From assembly GCA_963920635.1 (NCBI GenBank), contig OY987298.1, positions 113,946,035-114,010,034 on the forward strand: DNA of 64,000 bases. The letters are read 5' to 3'. Below are positions 43,801-58,800 of the stretch, piece by piece. The translations under genes were made by a program, and so were the position numbers. The notes beneath the pieces were generated by a model. That model had not been told where the DNA came from and did not search any database. It saw only the letters and a program-made list of their open reading frames with translations. This DNA is from Pseudeuparius sepicola. Taxonomy: Eukaryota > Arthropoda > Insecta > Coleoptera > Anthribidae. The number at the start of each line of letters is the position of its first letter. The stretch's first letter is position 1.

Positions 43801-46800
43801 GGAGTTTCATTCTGCAGGGTGCCAAATTTTAGGAAAAATATGAATATCAGTTAAGGTGGCTGGTGTGCCACAACAGGAAAAGCGGAGAGAATGTATCGCC
43901 TTAGTTAGACAGTGACTTTGTCGAGAAAGGTCCAATAATTTAAATTGTTTTTATTTGTTGGTTGGCATTTTGTTCAGAAATAAATTACTTTTGTGTTTAT
44001 TAATATTTTTTCAATAATTCCAGAGCATTCTTGATCCGTATAAAGTTTTTTAAAATTTCAGCATTTTGAGATGGCCCAGAGAAAAATACCCTGTATATAT
44101 TTGTATTAAATCTTTGCACACTAATACTTTGAGTGGTCCTATTGACTATTCAACTGTTTTGAAGGAATCACACTTGACTCGCCAGATGCCTTTAAAATTC
44201 CTATTTTGCTCAACTTTGACACCCTGCAGAATCGAATTTCCTGTATATCTTTTGTTCAAATTTGGTATATGGGGGTTTCGTGGTGTTATGATTAACCCTG
44301 TGGTCTCAGGTTTGAAATAAAAAATCGCTAAAAGGTTTTCGTGAAATTGAGGATATAAAAAAATCTTAGCCGGCTCTGAATTTGTATCTTGACAATGGTA
44401 GAACAGTCACAACAAGCAGTTTTCGAAGGTCTTTCAAACAAAAAAAAGTTTAGGCGATTGATGCACAATGAGTTTGCCACCCTAACGTATAAAGAGTGCT
44501 TAATATACCTAGATAGTCTTTAGCGCAGGAGATTTCAATGAACTTTAATTAGTTCGCTTTTATCCATTGCTGCAGCTTCTATAGAAAGTAATGCTAAATT
44601 ACTTATTCTGTCTTGGGACCAACAATTTCTCAAATAGTTTTTTGAGGCAACAGTTACACGAAGGGTAAAAAATATAATATCAAAACAGAACAGAACAGAA
44701 CACGGAGTATACGCCCAGGCGAGGTTGAGGGGAGGCCGTCGAGGGTTCGAAGGGACCCGTCAACCGCCGGGCCTCCCAGGGCACCCCCACAACCGCGGGG
44801 TTTCGAGGTATGGTAGCTACGCCACTGTATGTGGACAACATTTTTGTGTACAATTGCATTAGTTAAGGCGCAAAGGTTGCAATACATTAAATAATATATA
44901 TTCAAAGGAAAGCTGGAGATATTTTAATAGAAAAGTACAATTTGCCTTTGTTCCACGAATTATTGCAAACGGGCACCGGGAACATTGCAATGCCGTTTCT
45001 CCTGACAGGCACGATTTTAGAACAACTAAGAATATTGTAGGGGATTTCAACAATAACACTCCAAATGCGTTTCCTTGGTTACCACCTTTATGTAGCTTTC
45101 ACAAATAAACTTTTCAGGCACTGTCACTGACCAAGAATATTCTTCTGCTCTCAAACATGCAGCAAAATCACATTCTAATCTTGAACTTACTTCCAGGCAC
45201 AATTTCCAGGGATTATATATTCAAATGGAAGACTGGAGACTTATGTTAGAATATTCCCGGCCAATGATAGATGTACCAATCATAAAGTTTTAAAGCACTA
45301 ATGGAAGCTCTACAGGGAAAACATTGAAAAATTTAAAAAAAAAATGGGTGCCTGGGTGTCTCAGGTCAACATAGTTGTGAAGGAAAATGCCTCCAAACTA
45401 ATCTTAAAACTATAAAGCTGCAAGTAAAATACCAAAACATAAAGTTTATCTGCCACATCTTTAAGTAGGTTAGAAAACAGGGCAAATGTGTTCATTAAAA
45501 GCTGATAAAACAACTTTAGAGGCATTTTTTTGTTGCACTGCTCCCCTCTAAAATTGGATTGTCTCGATCAAGTTATATGACCTTCGTCAATTTTCTCATT
45601 GTATGAAGACAACCTGATGATATTTAGTACCTTCATCTTTGCCATTGGGCTTTGCTGAATCCGATAAACAACATCATTAATCTTTGTCAAGATAGTGTAT
45701 AGTCCTTCCCCTTACGTAAAGCCTCGGCGAACAACCTTTGGTCCGCTTGTGGTTGTATAACCACACTTTGTCGCCCTCAAAAGCTGACTTGTTGGCTTTT
45801 AGGTCGTAGCAGACTTCATTTTATCACTTTCCAGATGCAGTTTTTGGATTCTGGGTGTTTTGGACGCAAGGTTAAAATGTCAATATGAAGACGTAACTCT
45901 TCTGCAAAACCATCCTCATTGAAGATTTTCCGGTGGACCTATGCACAGCAGAATATTATGCCAGAAAACGTGGAATGCAGCTGTCCCAATTATTTTGCTT
46001 TTGGTTCACTACCATTTTCAATGTTTCCAGGGTTTTATGGAACCCTTCCACCATACCATCGGATTGAGGGTGAAGGGATGTTCGTGTCTTAGATATCCCC
46101 AGAAGCTGCCATAGATTTTTGAAAACCTCGGATTAAAAATTGCCGCCTTGGTCAGAGTGAAGTTCTCTTGGTACACCAAAACGACAAATCGAAATTTGGA
46201 ACAAGGCCTCCGCGACTGTAGTGGCGGTTGGGGATGGGGTAAACTTCTGGCCATTTACTGAAGTAATCCATAGCAACTAATACATAACACATAGTGCACC
46301 AACCAGGTACATTTTGCCCCTGCTCCTAGTTTTAGACTATTTACCTCTCTCGAACTTTGTTCAAGGTTTTACCAATACTGAAGTGTCTTCCTCCAACACC
46401 TTTGTCAGTGGAGTCTAAAATTTCTGGAACTCTTTTCTGGGGGAGCACAGTCAAGGAAAATCTCTTTTATATCTGGACTCTCCCAGATCCTCTTTAGTAA
46501 CCCATCTTTAATTACTAAAGAATTCCATTGGGCCCAGTATGCTTTCAATTCTGGCGTACTATCAGATATATCTTTCTACCCAGGCTTGACTATATTTCTG
46601 TTTTTTAGGTCGTATATCAGGCAAAAAAACGTGGATCTTCACTTTTGTAGTGCCCTGGCGGGCACCCCAAGCAAAAGGTTTCAATTTCAGTGAGGGCCCC
46701 AATATTCACATATCTAAAAATTAAATTCATCCACAGTCTTTCCGAATCCTGGCCTCCGCGCCACTAGCGACCAGCTGCCTTTACTTTAATTTTCTAAAAG

Positions 46801-49800
46801 CCACCCGATGACAGACGTATCAAGAAATCAAGGTATTTAAGTGGGTAAAGTCTGGCAAAAATTAGTTAAAACTCAAAGCCAATGATGCAGAAAGCTCTGC
46901 CCAAAAAATCTGTCAAACCCGTTGCGGCAGGAGATCCTGCTTAAAAGTGCCTAGAAATTAGAGCCTAGCCACCTGGACATTGTTGCATGCTGAATTTTGG
47001 ACTGACCAAAGTAAGACATTTTGTTCTTTATTTTTGAGGTTTCTTCATGTGTAATTTGCCTTTTCGATTTAAATTTGAATTTATTTTGAAAACTATTATG
47101 AAAATTGACCAAAAGTAAATAACTTGTGAATTACCATGTACATACTGCTCGCCAACTAACATCTCCAACAGGGAGATTGTTCCTTGGAGATTACTTTCTC
47201 AGGGTGTCTACCAACCTGGAAAACCTGGAAATGTCAGGGAATTATTTTTGGTCAGGGAAAAGTCAGGGAAATCTATCAAATAACCTGGAAATTTGTGGTT
47301 TAATAGATATAAAAATATAAAATCTTTAATTCTTACAAAAACTAATCAAAATTATATCATATTCATTTTGATTCTACTCCACAGAGATCACATTATGTTA
47401 TTTATTTATATGTGATCCCTGTGCTTCTACTATACTCCAAAGATAATCTAAATAAGATTTTACGAAGCTATTTATTTTTATTTTGAAGGTGTTTATTTTT
47501 TATGTGTAATAGTATATTACACACCGAGGTGGCAAGTGTTTCATTACTGTCGAGAGATTAAATAATCTCGAATCAGTAATGAAACTCGTCACCGAGGTTT
47601 GTATACTATTTTATTTACAACCATCAATATTTTGTAATTTCAAAATTTTATCTCGTTTACTTCCCGCCATCCTGGGTGGAAAGTAAACTTTCCACCCGGG
47701 CGGGAGGGCGGGAAGTAAAAGTAAAAAAACTGACACTTTCAAACTTCTAAAAAGTCAGAAATGTCAACATTACATACAAGGTTGTAAATAAAAGATATTT
47801 CTTTGTTTTATACGTCATTTTATATTTTTACAACAAATTTTCCAGGGAGGCTCATTATAAATTGACACCCCCCTTTAACTTGCTAGTTTTTGAGGTTAGA
47901 AAAATTTTTTTTTTACAAAAGTTATAGATACTAATACAAAGTTTTTTGTGACACTATTGGACCTTATACAGTGTGTTCTAGAAAGCCGTGGCAGACATAA
48001 CTTATGTTTCTTTAATGGAACATCTTGTATATTTTTGTTATATGTTCGCTCCAACCGTTCGTTCAGAACTAAGCCTTTTTTGAGGGATTACTCCTTGGGT
48101 CATAGGCTGCCTTGATAGACAAATGCCAAATTATAGTTATAGCTGACAGTTTGCAAGTATATTCATGCTTTGGAAAAAAAAAAAGATTTCAGGGAAAATG
48201 AAGGAGGGAAATTGAGAGAAATAAGAAATTTTAAATAGTAGCATTCGTCAAATTTATTGTTTGTAATTTAATTTTTATTGAAAACGTCAATGACATTTAC
48301 AAAAAGGATATATTTTTATATGTTTTTGTGGGGTTATTTAAAAAACAATTTATTATGACAGACTGAAAAATGTAGAAACACTGAAAGGTAGAATTTGGGA
48401 AGAAATCCACATATTAAATACTGAACACAGCAATTTTATTGTTGCCCCAATAAACAGAAACTTAGTAGCAAATATCAATAAATTCATACGTATATCCTTT
48501 TTCTAAATTTTATTGTCGTTTTCAATAAAAATTAAATTTCGAACAATAAATCCAACGAAGTTTATTAACTATGTCACTTATTACTATTTAAAATTTCTCA
48601 TTTCTCTCAATTTCCATTCTTAATTTTCTCTGAAAACTTAAAATAGCCCATTTTGTTTTCCAAAGCGTGAATATACTTGCAAACTGTCAATAATTGTTAC
48701 TATACGCTTGGAGCGAACATATAACATATATGCTTCATTGGAATCGGAAAAATGCGTAGAAAATATACAAGGCGTTCCATTTAAAAACAAAAGTTATGTT
48801 TGCCACGGCTTTCTAGAACACACTGTATAAGGTCCAATAGCGTCACAAAAAACGTTGTATTAGTATCTAAAACTTTTGTAACAAAACTTTTTTTTCTAAT
48901 CTCAGACACTAGCAAGTCAAAGGGGGTGTCAATTTATACTGTACTTTATTAACCTCGTTAGCAACAGTTTCTGCCAAAAAGTTGAAATTCCAAGCCACTT
49001 TATAACTTTCTTTGAAAACATAATAGGACATAATTTGCACATTTATTTAATTAATGTCAGATGACATCACTAAAACTAATAGTCCGCTTTTGAATTTTTT
49101 TGTTAGTAAGCACGATCGTTCAGAGTAATTTCATCCTAGGGGATCTGTTGACTCTTCCATTTTATTTAAATTCGCATATTTATCTCAATAGGTAGGTAGG
49201 TATTAGTCAGGGAATTTTTTGCTTTTTGGTCAGGGAAAACCTGGAAAAGTCAGGGAATTTTAAAAACTCTAATTGGTAGACACCCTGTTCTGATCCCATT
49301 CTTCAGGTCCACATATATTTGTTCTTTTACACAGAATTAGGTGCAGGATTTCTTTCAACTGCTTTTGGCTACAGTGGTGACAGTCCATACTGCAAGGCCT
49401 TCTTAATAACCCATCAGCATTCTTGTGGTATTCCCCTTTTCGATGTTTGATCTTGAAGTCATATTCTTGTAGTCACTGCAGCCATCTCGCCACCTGTCCC
49501 TCTGGGTTCTTAAATTGGAATAACCATTTTAGTGATGCATGATCTGTTCTCAGAACAAATGGTTGACTAATGGTATTTAAGGAAGTGTTCAATAGCTTCG
49601 ACCACCACTAGAAGTTCTCTTCTTGTCACACAGTATTCCGTCTTTGACAGGGCCTTGCTGAAGTAGGCAATAACTTGTTCCTCCTGCTCCTTGGACAATA
49701 CAGATCCCACACCAAAGTTGGTGGCTTCTGTGTCTACAATAAATCTATTTCCAGGAATACGGAATGCCAATATTGGCGAAGAACACAAAGCTTTCTTCAG

Positions 49801-52800
49801 AGTCTGAAATGTTTCTTCACAATGGGGTCCAGCTATAATCGATTCCATCCTCTCTGAGCTTATGTAGTGGCCTGGCTATAATATGTGCAAAGTTTAGAAT
49901 GAATCTTCTGTAATAAGTGCACAGGCCTAGGAAGCTCCTTAGTTCATGTTTATCTTATGGTCACGGCCATTTTTTGATTTATTCTATCTTTTCTGGGTCT
50001 GTTTTAACTCCTTGCTCCGAAATTACAAGCCGAGCTTAGTTTTAGGTTAGCTTCTCGAAACTTCTAGAATACCCCTCGGACATTCTTCACGTGATCTTCA
50101 AATGTTCTTCCCAAAATAATGACATCATCCAGATATACTAAACAAACAAGTTTTCCATAGCACAGACTCCATGAGTCTCTCAAAGGTTGCTGGTACATTA
50201 CAGAGACCAAATGGCGTAACGTTAAATTGCCATAAACCTGTACCACTAGAAAATGCAGTTTTCTCTTTATCTTCAGAGTAAATTTCGATTTGCCACTACC
50301 CACTCTTCAAGTCCAATGTGGAAAACCATTTAGAAGCAGATAGCGTGCCTAAAATGTCGCCTTTCTGGGTAGAGGTTACTCTAAAAATGGCCTTTAATTG
50401 TACACTAGATTGTGACAGGTAAATAAACATACAGGCAAATTTAAAGGAACGGAGATAAATTGTTTGAAATTAAAGATATTTTTTTTATTTGTTTTATGTG
50501 CTACCTAGGTCTAGACAGCCATGCATTTTTCGCTATATTTGGCGTTTATTTCGCGTTTTTTTTTACTACGTTAGTTCAAATCTAAAGGTAAAAAAAAAAA
50601 AACAAATAGAAACCGAAAAATGCAAATATTTTCATAGTTCCTCTAAATTTGTCGGTGTGTGTATTTCATGTCCCTAGAATGAATTCCCTAAGCGGTGGCC
50701 ATATTGATAATATTAATAGATAGAAATTAACATTAAATTCTGTTCTTTCAAGAAGAGAAAAAGGCTATATAGTTTCTGAATATCAAGGTTAAGGTTAGGC
50801 ATCTGTCACAAGTTCTGACATTTCTGCCAGACATGCCAAATATGCCCCTGGAGGTGCCCAGATCAATGCTGCCAGCCTTGTATTATCAAATTAAGAAATG
50901 CCATTTCTAGTGTACAATTAAAGAGCATTTTTAGATTAGCTGCCCCTCTTGGTGATATCATTTATTCGTCGATAGTTACGCAAAACCTCATAGAACCATC
51001 CTTCTTCTTCATTAGGACAACTGGAGAAGTTGATGAGCTATGTGGCGATTCAATACTCTGTTCCATTTTCTTAAACATAGTAGAGACCTCTTCTTGCTTA
51101 GCAAGGGTATCCTTCGAGGAGCTTGTTTGATCGGAGGTCTATTACCAGTACTTATCCTGTGCTGCACTAAACCTGTCCTTCCAAAATTGCATTCAGACGT
51201 CTCTGACTCTGACGTCATCTGCTGTAAACTCTCTGGTAGGGCCTGTGGAACCTGCTGTGGTGCACCCTGATTTCTCATAATTGCCTGAACTTCATGGCAT
51301 AATCCAATCTTTTTGCCTTTGCTCAAATTTTGATCGTAGTTCTTCATCTATCCGGACAAATATTACACGCTCTCTTTTGACCCAATTATTCCCGGGGCAA
51401 CTAAGGAAAATGGGGCCCTGGGGACAACAATAAAGCTGTAACGGAAAATGCCTCCAAACTAATCTTAAAAATGACAAACTGTAAGTAGAATACCGAAACC
51501 TAAAATGTATCTGCCAAATCTTTGAGTAGGTTAGAAAACAGTGCAAACGTGTTCATTAAAATCTGATATACAACTTTAGAGACATTTTTTCGTTACAATA
51601 TTGTCAAGTACCCTATTGGCGCTTACGATGTGACAAAAATTTAAATTAGATAAGTTCCTTAGTAGATGCTTTGATATGATGCTTTGTATAAACAAGAACA
51701 TCGCAAGCGACTATTTAAATGAAAAAAAAAAAAACCAGCGATTTGCAAAATTTATTGCTTACGATGTTTTGTCAAATACCCATAGACATGGTGCTTCGAT
51801 TAGTAAACTCTGAGAGTTCTTGAGTGAAAACGTATTACATTTTTGTACTGATCGAAGCGCTGTGTCAAAAATAAAATTAATAAATTCAAGACAACAGAAA
51901 CCCGACAACAATATTTTACTCAAATAAATCCCTTTTTGTTTATATCTATACTATGCAGTGAGACTCAGTTTCATCCTGGGAGACTTCAAGAGGCTGTATA
52001 AATCTATAAAATCTAGAAAAAATAAAATTGTGGAAATTATGGTAATTTTTATTTTTTTGTTAACATGCATGCTCAACATGCTTTGATTAAGTATCACCAA
52101 ATGCGACAATACCAAGTTACTCAAATAGCCATAGGCGGTACGTCTTTGCTAATTTATTTTATTCTAAACAAAAACTGACAAAATTTTGACATTTTATTTG
52201 TACCTACAACAGCTTCATGGCAAATATGAATTTTCTTTTCATGCTCTTGAAGCGAAAAAAACAATATTATTTCATATGAAAAATAATAGTTGGCCATGGT
52301 CATCATTAATAGCTTGTTGGATTACTTTATGGAGGGTAGAGGTAAGGAGGACCATCTTATATAGGTGTTCGGCTCAAAAACTGTCTTCTAAAAGCATTAA
52401 ATAAGGATGGCGCTCATGTTCTCCCCGGGTATGACCTGAACTTAGCGGTTGTAGTAGAGATGGGTAATTCGTTCATTTTACTATGACCGAATCGATCGTT
52501 GACCGATTTCAAAAAAGATCGAATCATTTCAATAAATCGTTCATTTCAATCACTTCAGTCATAGTAGTCAATAGCATGCCTGTAAACTCGTACGGTATTG
52601 GCTTAATACAATCTTGAGGTTTTAAATCAGCCGTTTCTGTTTTACAATCCAAGAGACGAAACCGTTGACTGATATATTAATAAAGACTGCTCACGGCTGT
52701 CATGTCTAAAATAGGTACGTTTGTTGAGATTTTCAAAACATATCTAGAAATGAGGCCACTGTAAAAAAATTATATCATCCCAAATACCCTTATTTTATGG

Positions 52801-55800
52801 ATTTCTGTTGAAGTCTCCCAGAATAAAACTGTATCACCATGTTGTTTTTGACTATATGTAGACTATGGAGGGTAGAGGTAAGGAGTACCATCTTATATGG
52901 GTGTTCAGCTCAAAAACTGTCGTTTAAAAGCATTCATTAAGGGTTCAGGAAGTCTCCAGAATGGCGCTTGTGTTATCACCAGGTATGACCCGAACTTAGC
53001 GGTTGTAGACAAAGTGAAGTTTGCCGAGTGGAAAGTAGCATAGTTCGAAGGTATGGAAAATATCTAATTTATTGAAAATGGCGCCTTTCGAAGGCAGATG
53101 TTGACCTTTCCTTGTCTAATGTCACTACCAACTTTTGGTGCTTTTTTAAAAATTGGTACCCGGTGGCAACAGCAGCGCCATCCTAACTTAATGGTTTTGA
53201 CGGACAATTTTATAACACAGAGATGGTCCTCCTTACCTCTACCCTCCATAATGTAGACCTTCACCACATCAACGTCGACCAGGGTGCCCATTATCAATTC
53301 TGAAAAACAGGATTCCCCGACTTTTCCAAGTTTTCCATGACCAAAATTTCAAAATTTCCTGACCTGGGCAGGAAACGTGAGATAAAACAAAATGTAATAT
53401 ACTGTGTATTCAGAGTATCTAGCAATAAGGGCCACTCGGAATAACTCGACAAATATGGATTTTTTCATAGAACTTTATTTGAGAGAAAAATTGCCTTTTT
53501 GTGTAAAAACACATCCGACACATCCATGGCCTACTTTCCAATATATTATGTACATATTTTTTAAAAACCTGAAATTTCTTAATTGTTTCTAAACTTACCA
53601 AAAACATTTGTGAATAGACCTCTTTGTTTTAAGCCCACTTTATCAGATTTTGGAAAAATGCTGCGATTTAGTGTGTGCTCTCTTAGCACTTAAAAAATTA
53701 CTCAATTGTAGCAGGAATCGGAAAACACAGCAAGCAGCTTCTCTCGGTCAATTTGACATTTCTAACATTAGACACATTTTAGTGCTTTCTACTGAGGGAG
53801 CAAATTGAGATAGAGAAGGAAGGTCTGGAAAAACGGGAATCATGAGAAGTGTCATTAATACGTCAAACACTGTTATGTTGCTGCTCGGAGAGAATGGAGA
53901 ACAATAAAACACATATATTTTATTACAATATTTTGCATTGTGCATAAAAATAGCATGGTACTTTCAAATTTCGATTGTAAATTGTAATTTGTAAATTTGA
54001 TAATTTTGGAGGGTTTTTCCTGTTACCCGACAAAAAGTATCTAAGGTGTTGCTTGATTTTCAAGAAAAGTTTATTGCTGCAAAACACTGATACCTGATAT
54101 CTCAATTTTTGATTTAGGTAGCATTTTTTGTTTAATCTTAACATAGATTCATTGGTAGAGAAAGATATTTTATTTGGGCGGCAGTTTTATAGAAAAAACC
54201 TGTGGATCAAAATTACACATTTGGTGATTTTTCTTTAAAACTGCTAACCAAAGAACATATCTTTACACCAATAGATTAAACTTAAAAAATAAAAAAAAAA
54301 AGTTTTTACCAAAAAAAGTTACGGTATATTTAGGAAAGGGGAAACGGGACCTATATCTCCCAATTGAATAGATGTATCAAGTGAGGTTTGCGGCATTCAA
54401 TTTTTCTCAAAAATTGAGCACTGTACACTTTAGCTACTTTTTGTCTAACTCTTTGGAAAATAGGAGAAGCCCCCAAAATTTAGTAATTTTTTGTACGTGC
54501 TGAGAGAGCATCCCATTAAACCACGGCATTTTCCCAAATTCTGATAAAATAGACCTAAAGCAAAGATGTATACAACCTAGATATATTCAGAAATGCCAAT
54601 TCTCCAACTAAATTGATAATTAGGCCATCTAGTATTGAGTAGAAGAACCATCTGGTTCTAAGTGGTCATTGGCGAGTGCCCGTCTACCCGTCTAGCTTCT
54701 GCCTCGCTTCAACTCTAGCACTTACCGTATACAAGCAAGTTTGTCTAGGGATTGCGTCGAGTGGCTCAAAAATCGTGAGATATTAGGACTACCCCTGTGA
54801 TGCCCAGGCTCGGTGTATTTAGGTTGTAAAGTAGGTTTCGGGAGAACATTTATAGTTCTAAACGCAGCCAGATAAACATAGACCGCCATCCCCGGCCAAT
54901 TCACCCAAATTTTAAGGTAGGTATATTTAACGTATATATTTTACTGTGCCTTAAAAATTATAGTCTGACTATCCACTGATAGCAGGGGTATTTTGCTAAC
55001 TATGTATGACAAATGGTAAGCAAGATTATAAGCTGATCAGAATACTTGTCTTGTCGACATTTGTAAAAAGAAAACCTGTTGCTATTATGTTACAACAACA
55101 TTACTATTCATAATATATTTTATCGCAATATGCTGGTTGTTGCTCTATAGGTCTACTGTGAGGATTAATAAAGGTAAACGTAAATCAAAATCATAGGGCA
55201 AAGACCAATTTATATATTATGAGCACCAAATGGTTTTTTACAAATGCTGAAAATTATTTTGATCTTTAGTTTTTAGTCTTAATTCTACTGTAATTTCAGA
55301 CAATGAGAAAAGCACATTGTTGCATCTGCCATATTGGGTTTAGAATGACGTCACGCAGCTTATCGTATTCTACTCGTCAAATACTTTCATCTGTTTCACA
55401 TTAAAGAACTTTATTCCTTCTTCACCTATGTGAAACGTTTTGCTTACGCCCATATTTTAATTGCCAGTTCCTCAGTGTCTTCACGGGTAAGTGTTTTTCT
55501 GTAAATAATAATGAAATTAAACTTTGTCTTTCTGCAAAATCTGCAACTACAAATAATTTAGAATATTTCTCTAATTTTGCAGCTTAAAATCAACACTCAA
55601 TACTTTTGAATTAACATTATTCTTTTGGTTGTAGAAGAATTTAAAGAAACATACTCATGGACAAAAATTTTATATTTTTTCTTAAAAAATAACTAAATTG
55701 ATATCTAAAAAATATTTCCATTAATATCCATGGATGTAATTATTCAGTAAAGTAAAGCAAACTTACTTTCTGAATACATATTTATAATTTCCATTATCAT

Positions 55801-58800
55801 TTCCTGTGGCAAGTCCGTAGTTTTGATGTTCTGTCGAGGTTCATATTTTGCCACATAAGTAGTTGGATGTTTTTGGCAAGCCTCTTAATCCTCTGCTTTC
55901 TGCACTTCGTGTGAAATGCGTGCAACTGTCCTTAAACTAACGCCCAAGTCTTGAGACACACGCTAAAACATATTTTCTCGTAAGCATTAGATATATACTG
56001 CAATCTTGCAATTTACCTCTTGGACTGCATGAACTAGTAAAAGTGGTTCTCCATTGCGTTTCTCACCTTCGAAATAATTTTTAATAACTCCGCTACAATG
56101 TCTCTGGCACAAACTCACAACACTAACAGATATTATCCAACTATTATCAACAAAACTTTATACCTAGCATCGTATCTAGCCAAGTACAAACTAAGCACCC
56201 AACTTGAAACAAAGAAAATTAATCCAAATACGCACAATACCACAGAATTTTTGAGTTTATGTGGCGACAATGACGTGACAAATATCCTTTGTACTTCACT
56301 TGCTTCCCTCGCGGTTCGGCGGTTATGAACTCTACATCATATGATCTATTGGCATCTTTACATTATACCAAGAAATTCTTTGTATGATGGCTTCTTATCT
56401 GACAGATGTACAGTCAATTCGGGGTCCCATTATTCGGCAAGACAATAAGTATATATCTTTGCTTAAAGCGAATCAGTTTTACCAAACAGTTCATTAAGAA
56501 TTTTTGAATTTTTGTTGGGTTTTTCAAAAATATGTGGGAAAGTAGGTAGGATCTCAAATGTGTTTTTAAACAAAGCTAAAAAGGTTTTTTTTTCAAATAA
56601 AGTTCTCCGAAAAATGCTAGTTGGTTGAAATATTTCGAGTAGCCCTGCACCAATAAACACCCTCTGTATAGTGAAAATATAGGTTGAACAACTAAGAAAC
56701 TTATATTTTCAAATTCCCCGACTTTTCCAGTTTTTTATATATATTTTGATCTAATTCCATGACCTTTCCAAGTTTGTGGACACCCTGTCAACTCATTCAC
56801 ATTCACTGCGCAAATCAATAATTTGTACTTACATACAATTCTTTCACACAATGAACTTGCCCATAAATGACATCCACACTTATCCACTTCTCTTCTGCTT
56901 CTAAAAACACTTCGGCCCAAATATCGTTGCCCTTCTTTTTCTTGTCCTCATTTTCGCTACTACTGGAAATAACTTTCAACCCTGATTCCGTTTTTTTCAC
57001 CGGTATTCTTTTCTTAACTTTAACTTTCGGCATGAACTCATCTTCACTATCATGATGCTTCTTTTTGATTGGCTGTGGAGCATAATCACTATCCGATTCA
57101 TCATTACCACTGCAAGCTAATTTTCTTCTTTTTGTCATTCTACTTCTATCTATATGCCTTTGTTCAACTATCCGTCCTTTGACAAGATTTATAATGTCAT
57201 TTCGAACATCCATTTTTGGAATCGATGGTTTGGTGGCAATGCTCACAGAAGCTGATTTTTCATTGAACAATTTGTGTAAGTTCAATTTACGGGGTTGTGC
57301 TCCAGTTGGGGAGTCTTCGTTCTTTTTAGTGAATGGACTTCTGGGGCTCTCTGCGGTTTTTAATAATTTTTCTCTTGGGCAGACAGTCTCGCATTTTTGT
57401 TTAAGCTTTTTTAGATTAAGCTTTTTATTTTGTATGTTGTCATTGTTGCCATCTAGTTGTAAAATGTTTGAAGCTACTTCTTCATCACTGGAAGTATCGT
57501 TTAAACCATCCAACTGGGGTATTTTTTCTATAGGAAGTTTTTTCTTGTGGACTTTAGGAAGTTTTACTTTAATTACTTCTTTCCTTTTACTTACTTCAGA
57601 AGAATTTATATTATGTTCATCACTAACGACTGAAATGTGCGAACTATCTGTTGAAACTTGAGATTCAGATTTTTCTTTTGGATTTCCCTTTTTACTAGCA
57701 GCTTTTTGATTTACAGCCTTTTTATTTTTTACTTTTTTAGAACTAGTTTTACTATCCCTGTGTACTTCTTTCTGACTGGTAGTTTTTATTCCAGGTTTCA
57801 CTTTGCTTTCAGAATTGTTTTTATCTTTCCTACTCTTTTCATTTGTATTTTTCTCACGAGTTTTACGTTTACTTTGAGTAGCATCTTCTCCATTTTCTGT
57901 TTTCCCATTTTCTTGTTTTTCTTTTTTCCTACTCACTTTCTTTGTATTACTTTTGATTTCCTGTTTCTTTGTTTTTGTTTCTGGATCTAGATCAGGTTTA
58001 TGAGATTCCTTAAGTCTTTTAAAATTAAGCTTTCTTTCATCTTTTTCACGAACTTGTGTTATCTTTTGTGGATTTGGGGATGCTTCTTTCTTATCTTTAT
58101 TCATAGCTGGAATCGGACTACTTTTCCGCTTTTTATCATTTTCAGGTTTTACACTCAATGAATGCAGTTCGGTAGAAGGTGGATGTAGTGATGCAACTTG
58201 AAATGATAATACTAACCTACAACGAATGCCCAATGATCTTAATATCGCTATGAATATATAAACAATCATTTTTTTGTTGTAGGCTACCTTCTTGCTCATT
58301 TGTAACTCTAGTCCTTTACTCAGATCAAATTCTTTTTTTAGTGGTTTTTCAACTAGTTGAATAGTCCTTTTATACCATTGTAAAATTTGCTCCAGGTAAC
58401 TCAGGTCCGTTCGATTGGCAGGATAGCAGTGTTCAGAGGGCAAGAGTGACAGCGCTACACCCATAACATTAACGTTGTTGATACATTCATTAACATAATT
58501 TCCATGTGATATCCAACATAAGGTATGCACCTTGTGGACTAAAACTTGGTTTTCTTTACGGATTCTGTTCAAACGTCTCTTCATTGCAACTAGTAGGTCT
58601 ATACCTAAAAGTTTAATTTATTTTTATTAAGTAAATACTCAGATAAATAGGATATCAGCCTTTTACAATAGGAAATCACAGCACATTCGAGTTTTTTTTA
58701 TATTAAAACAAAACTCTTGATTATCTTTGAAGAAGGCAACTATTGCTACTGAGAAAACGTACATGTGCAAATATTTGATTATTAAACTATTAAGTATTTT

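Larger units (their letters stand above)
45382..51597 (-). mobile_element. Ty3/gypsy retrotransposon relic, split by other elements
   Basis: On the minus strand the pol parts appear in order. The RT entry region is at 51347-51012 (IKQAPRRIP then LCLRKWN). RT around [10 protein letters not shown] is at 50303-50064, flanked by an inverted 33-bp pair (50374-50408 and 50908-50940). RNase H is at 49848-49567 ([20 protein letters not shown]). Then come the 'PEGQ-ARW' stretch at about 49520 and integrase at about 46600-45700 ([12 protein letters not shown] and a SDGMVE motif, in mixed frames). A direct repeat of about 155 bp (45382-45537 and 51443-51597) flanks the whole and may be what is left of the LTRs. 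Gag and protease were not seen. Many frameshifts. Confidence 0.8.

Noticed and set aside
45611..45620. A CTGATGA word near 45.6 kb as a fourth hammerhead
   Set aside because: No stem II plus GAAA and no cleavage triplet follow it.
57179..57990. Long open frames on the plus strand at 57.2-58.0 kb
   Set aside because: They are antisense to the Lys/Ser-rich part of XPC exon 2 and have Phe/Ser-rich composition expected from that.
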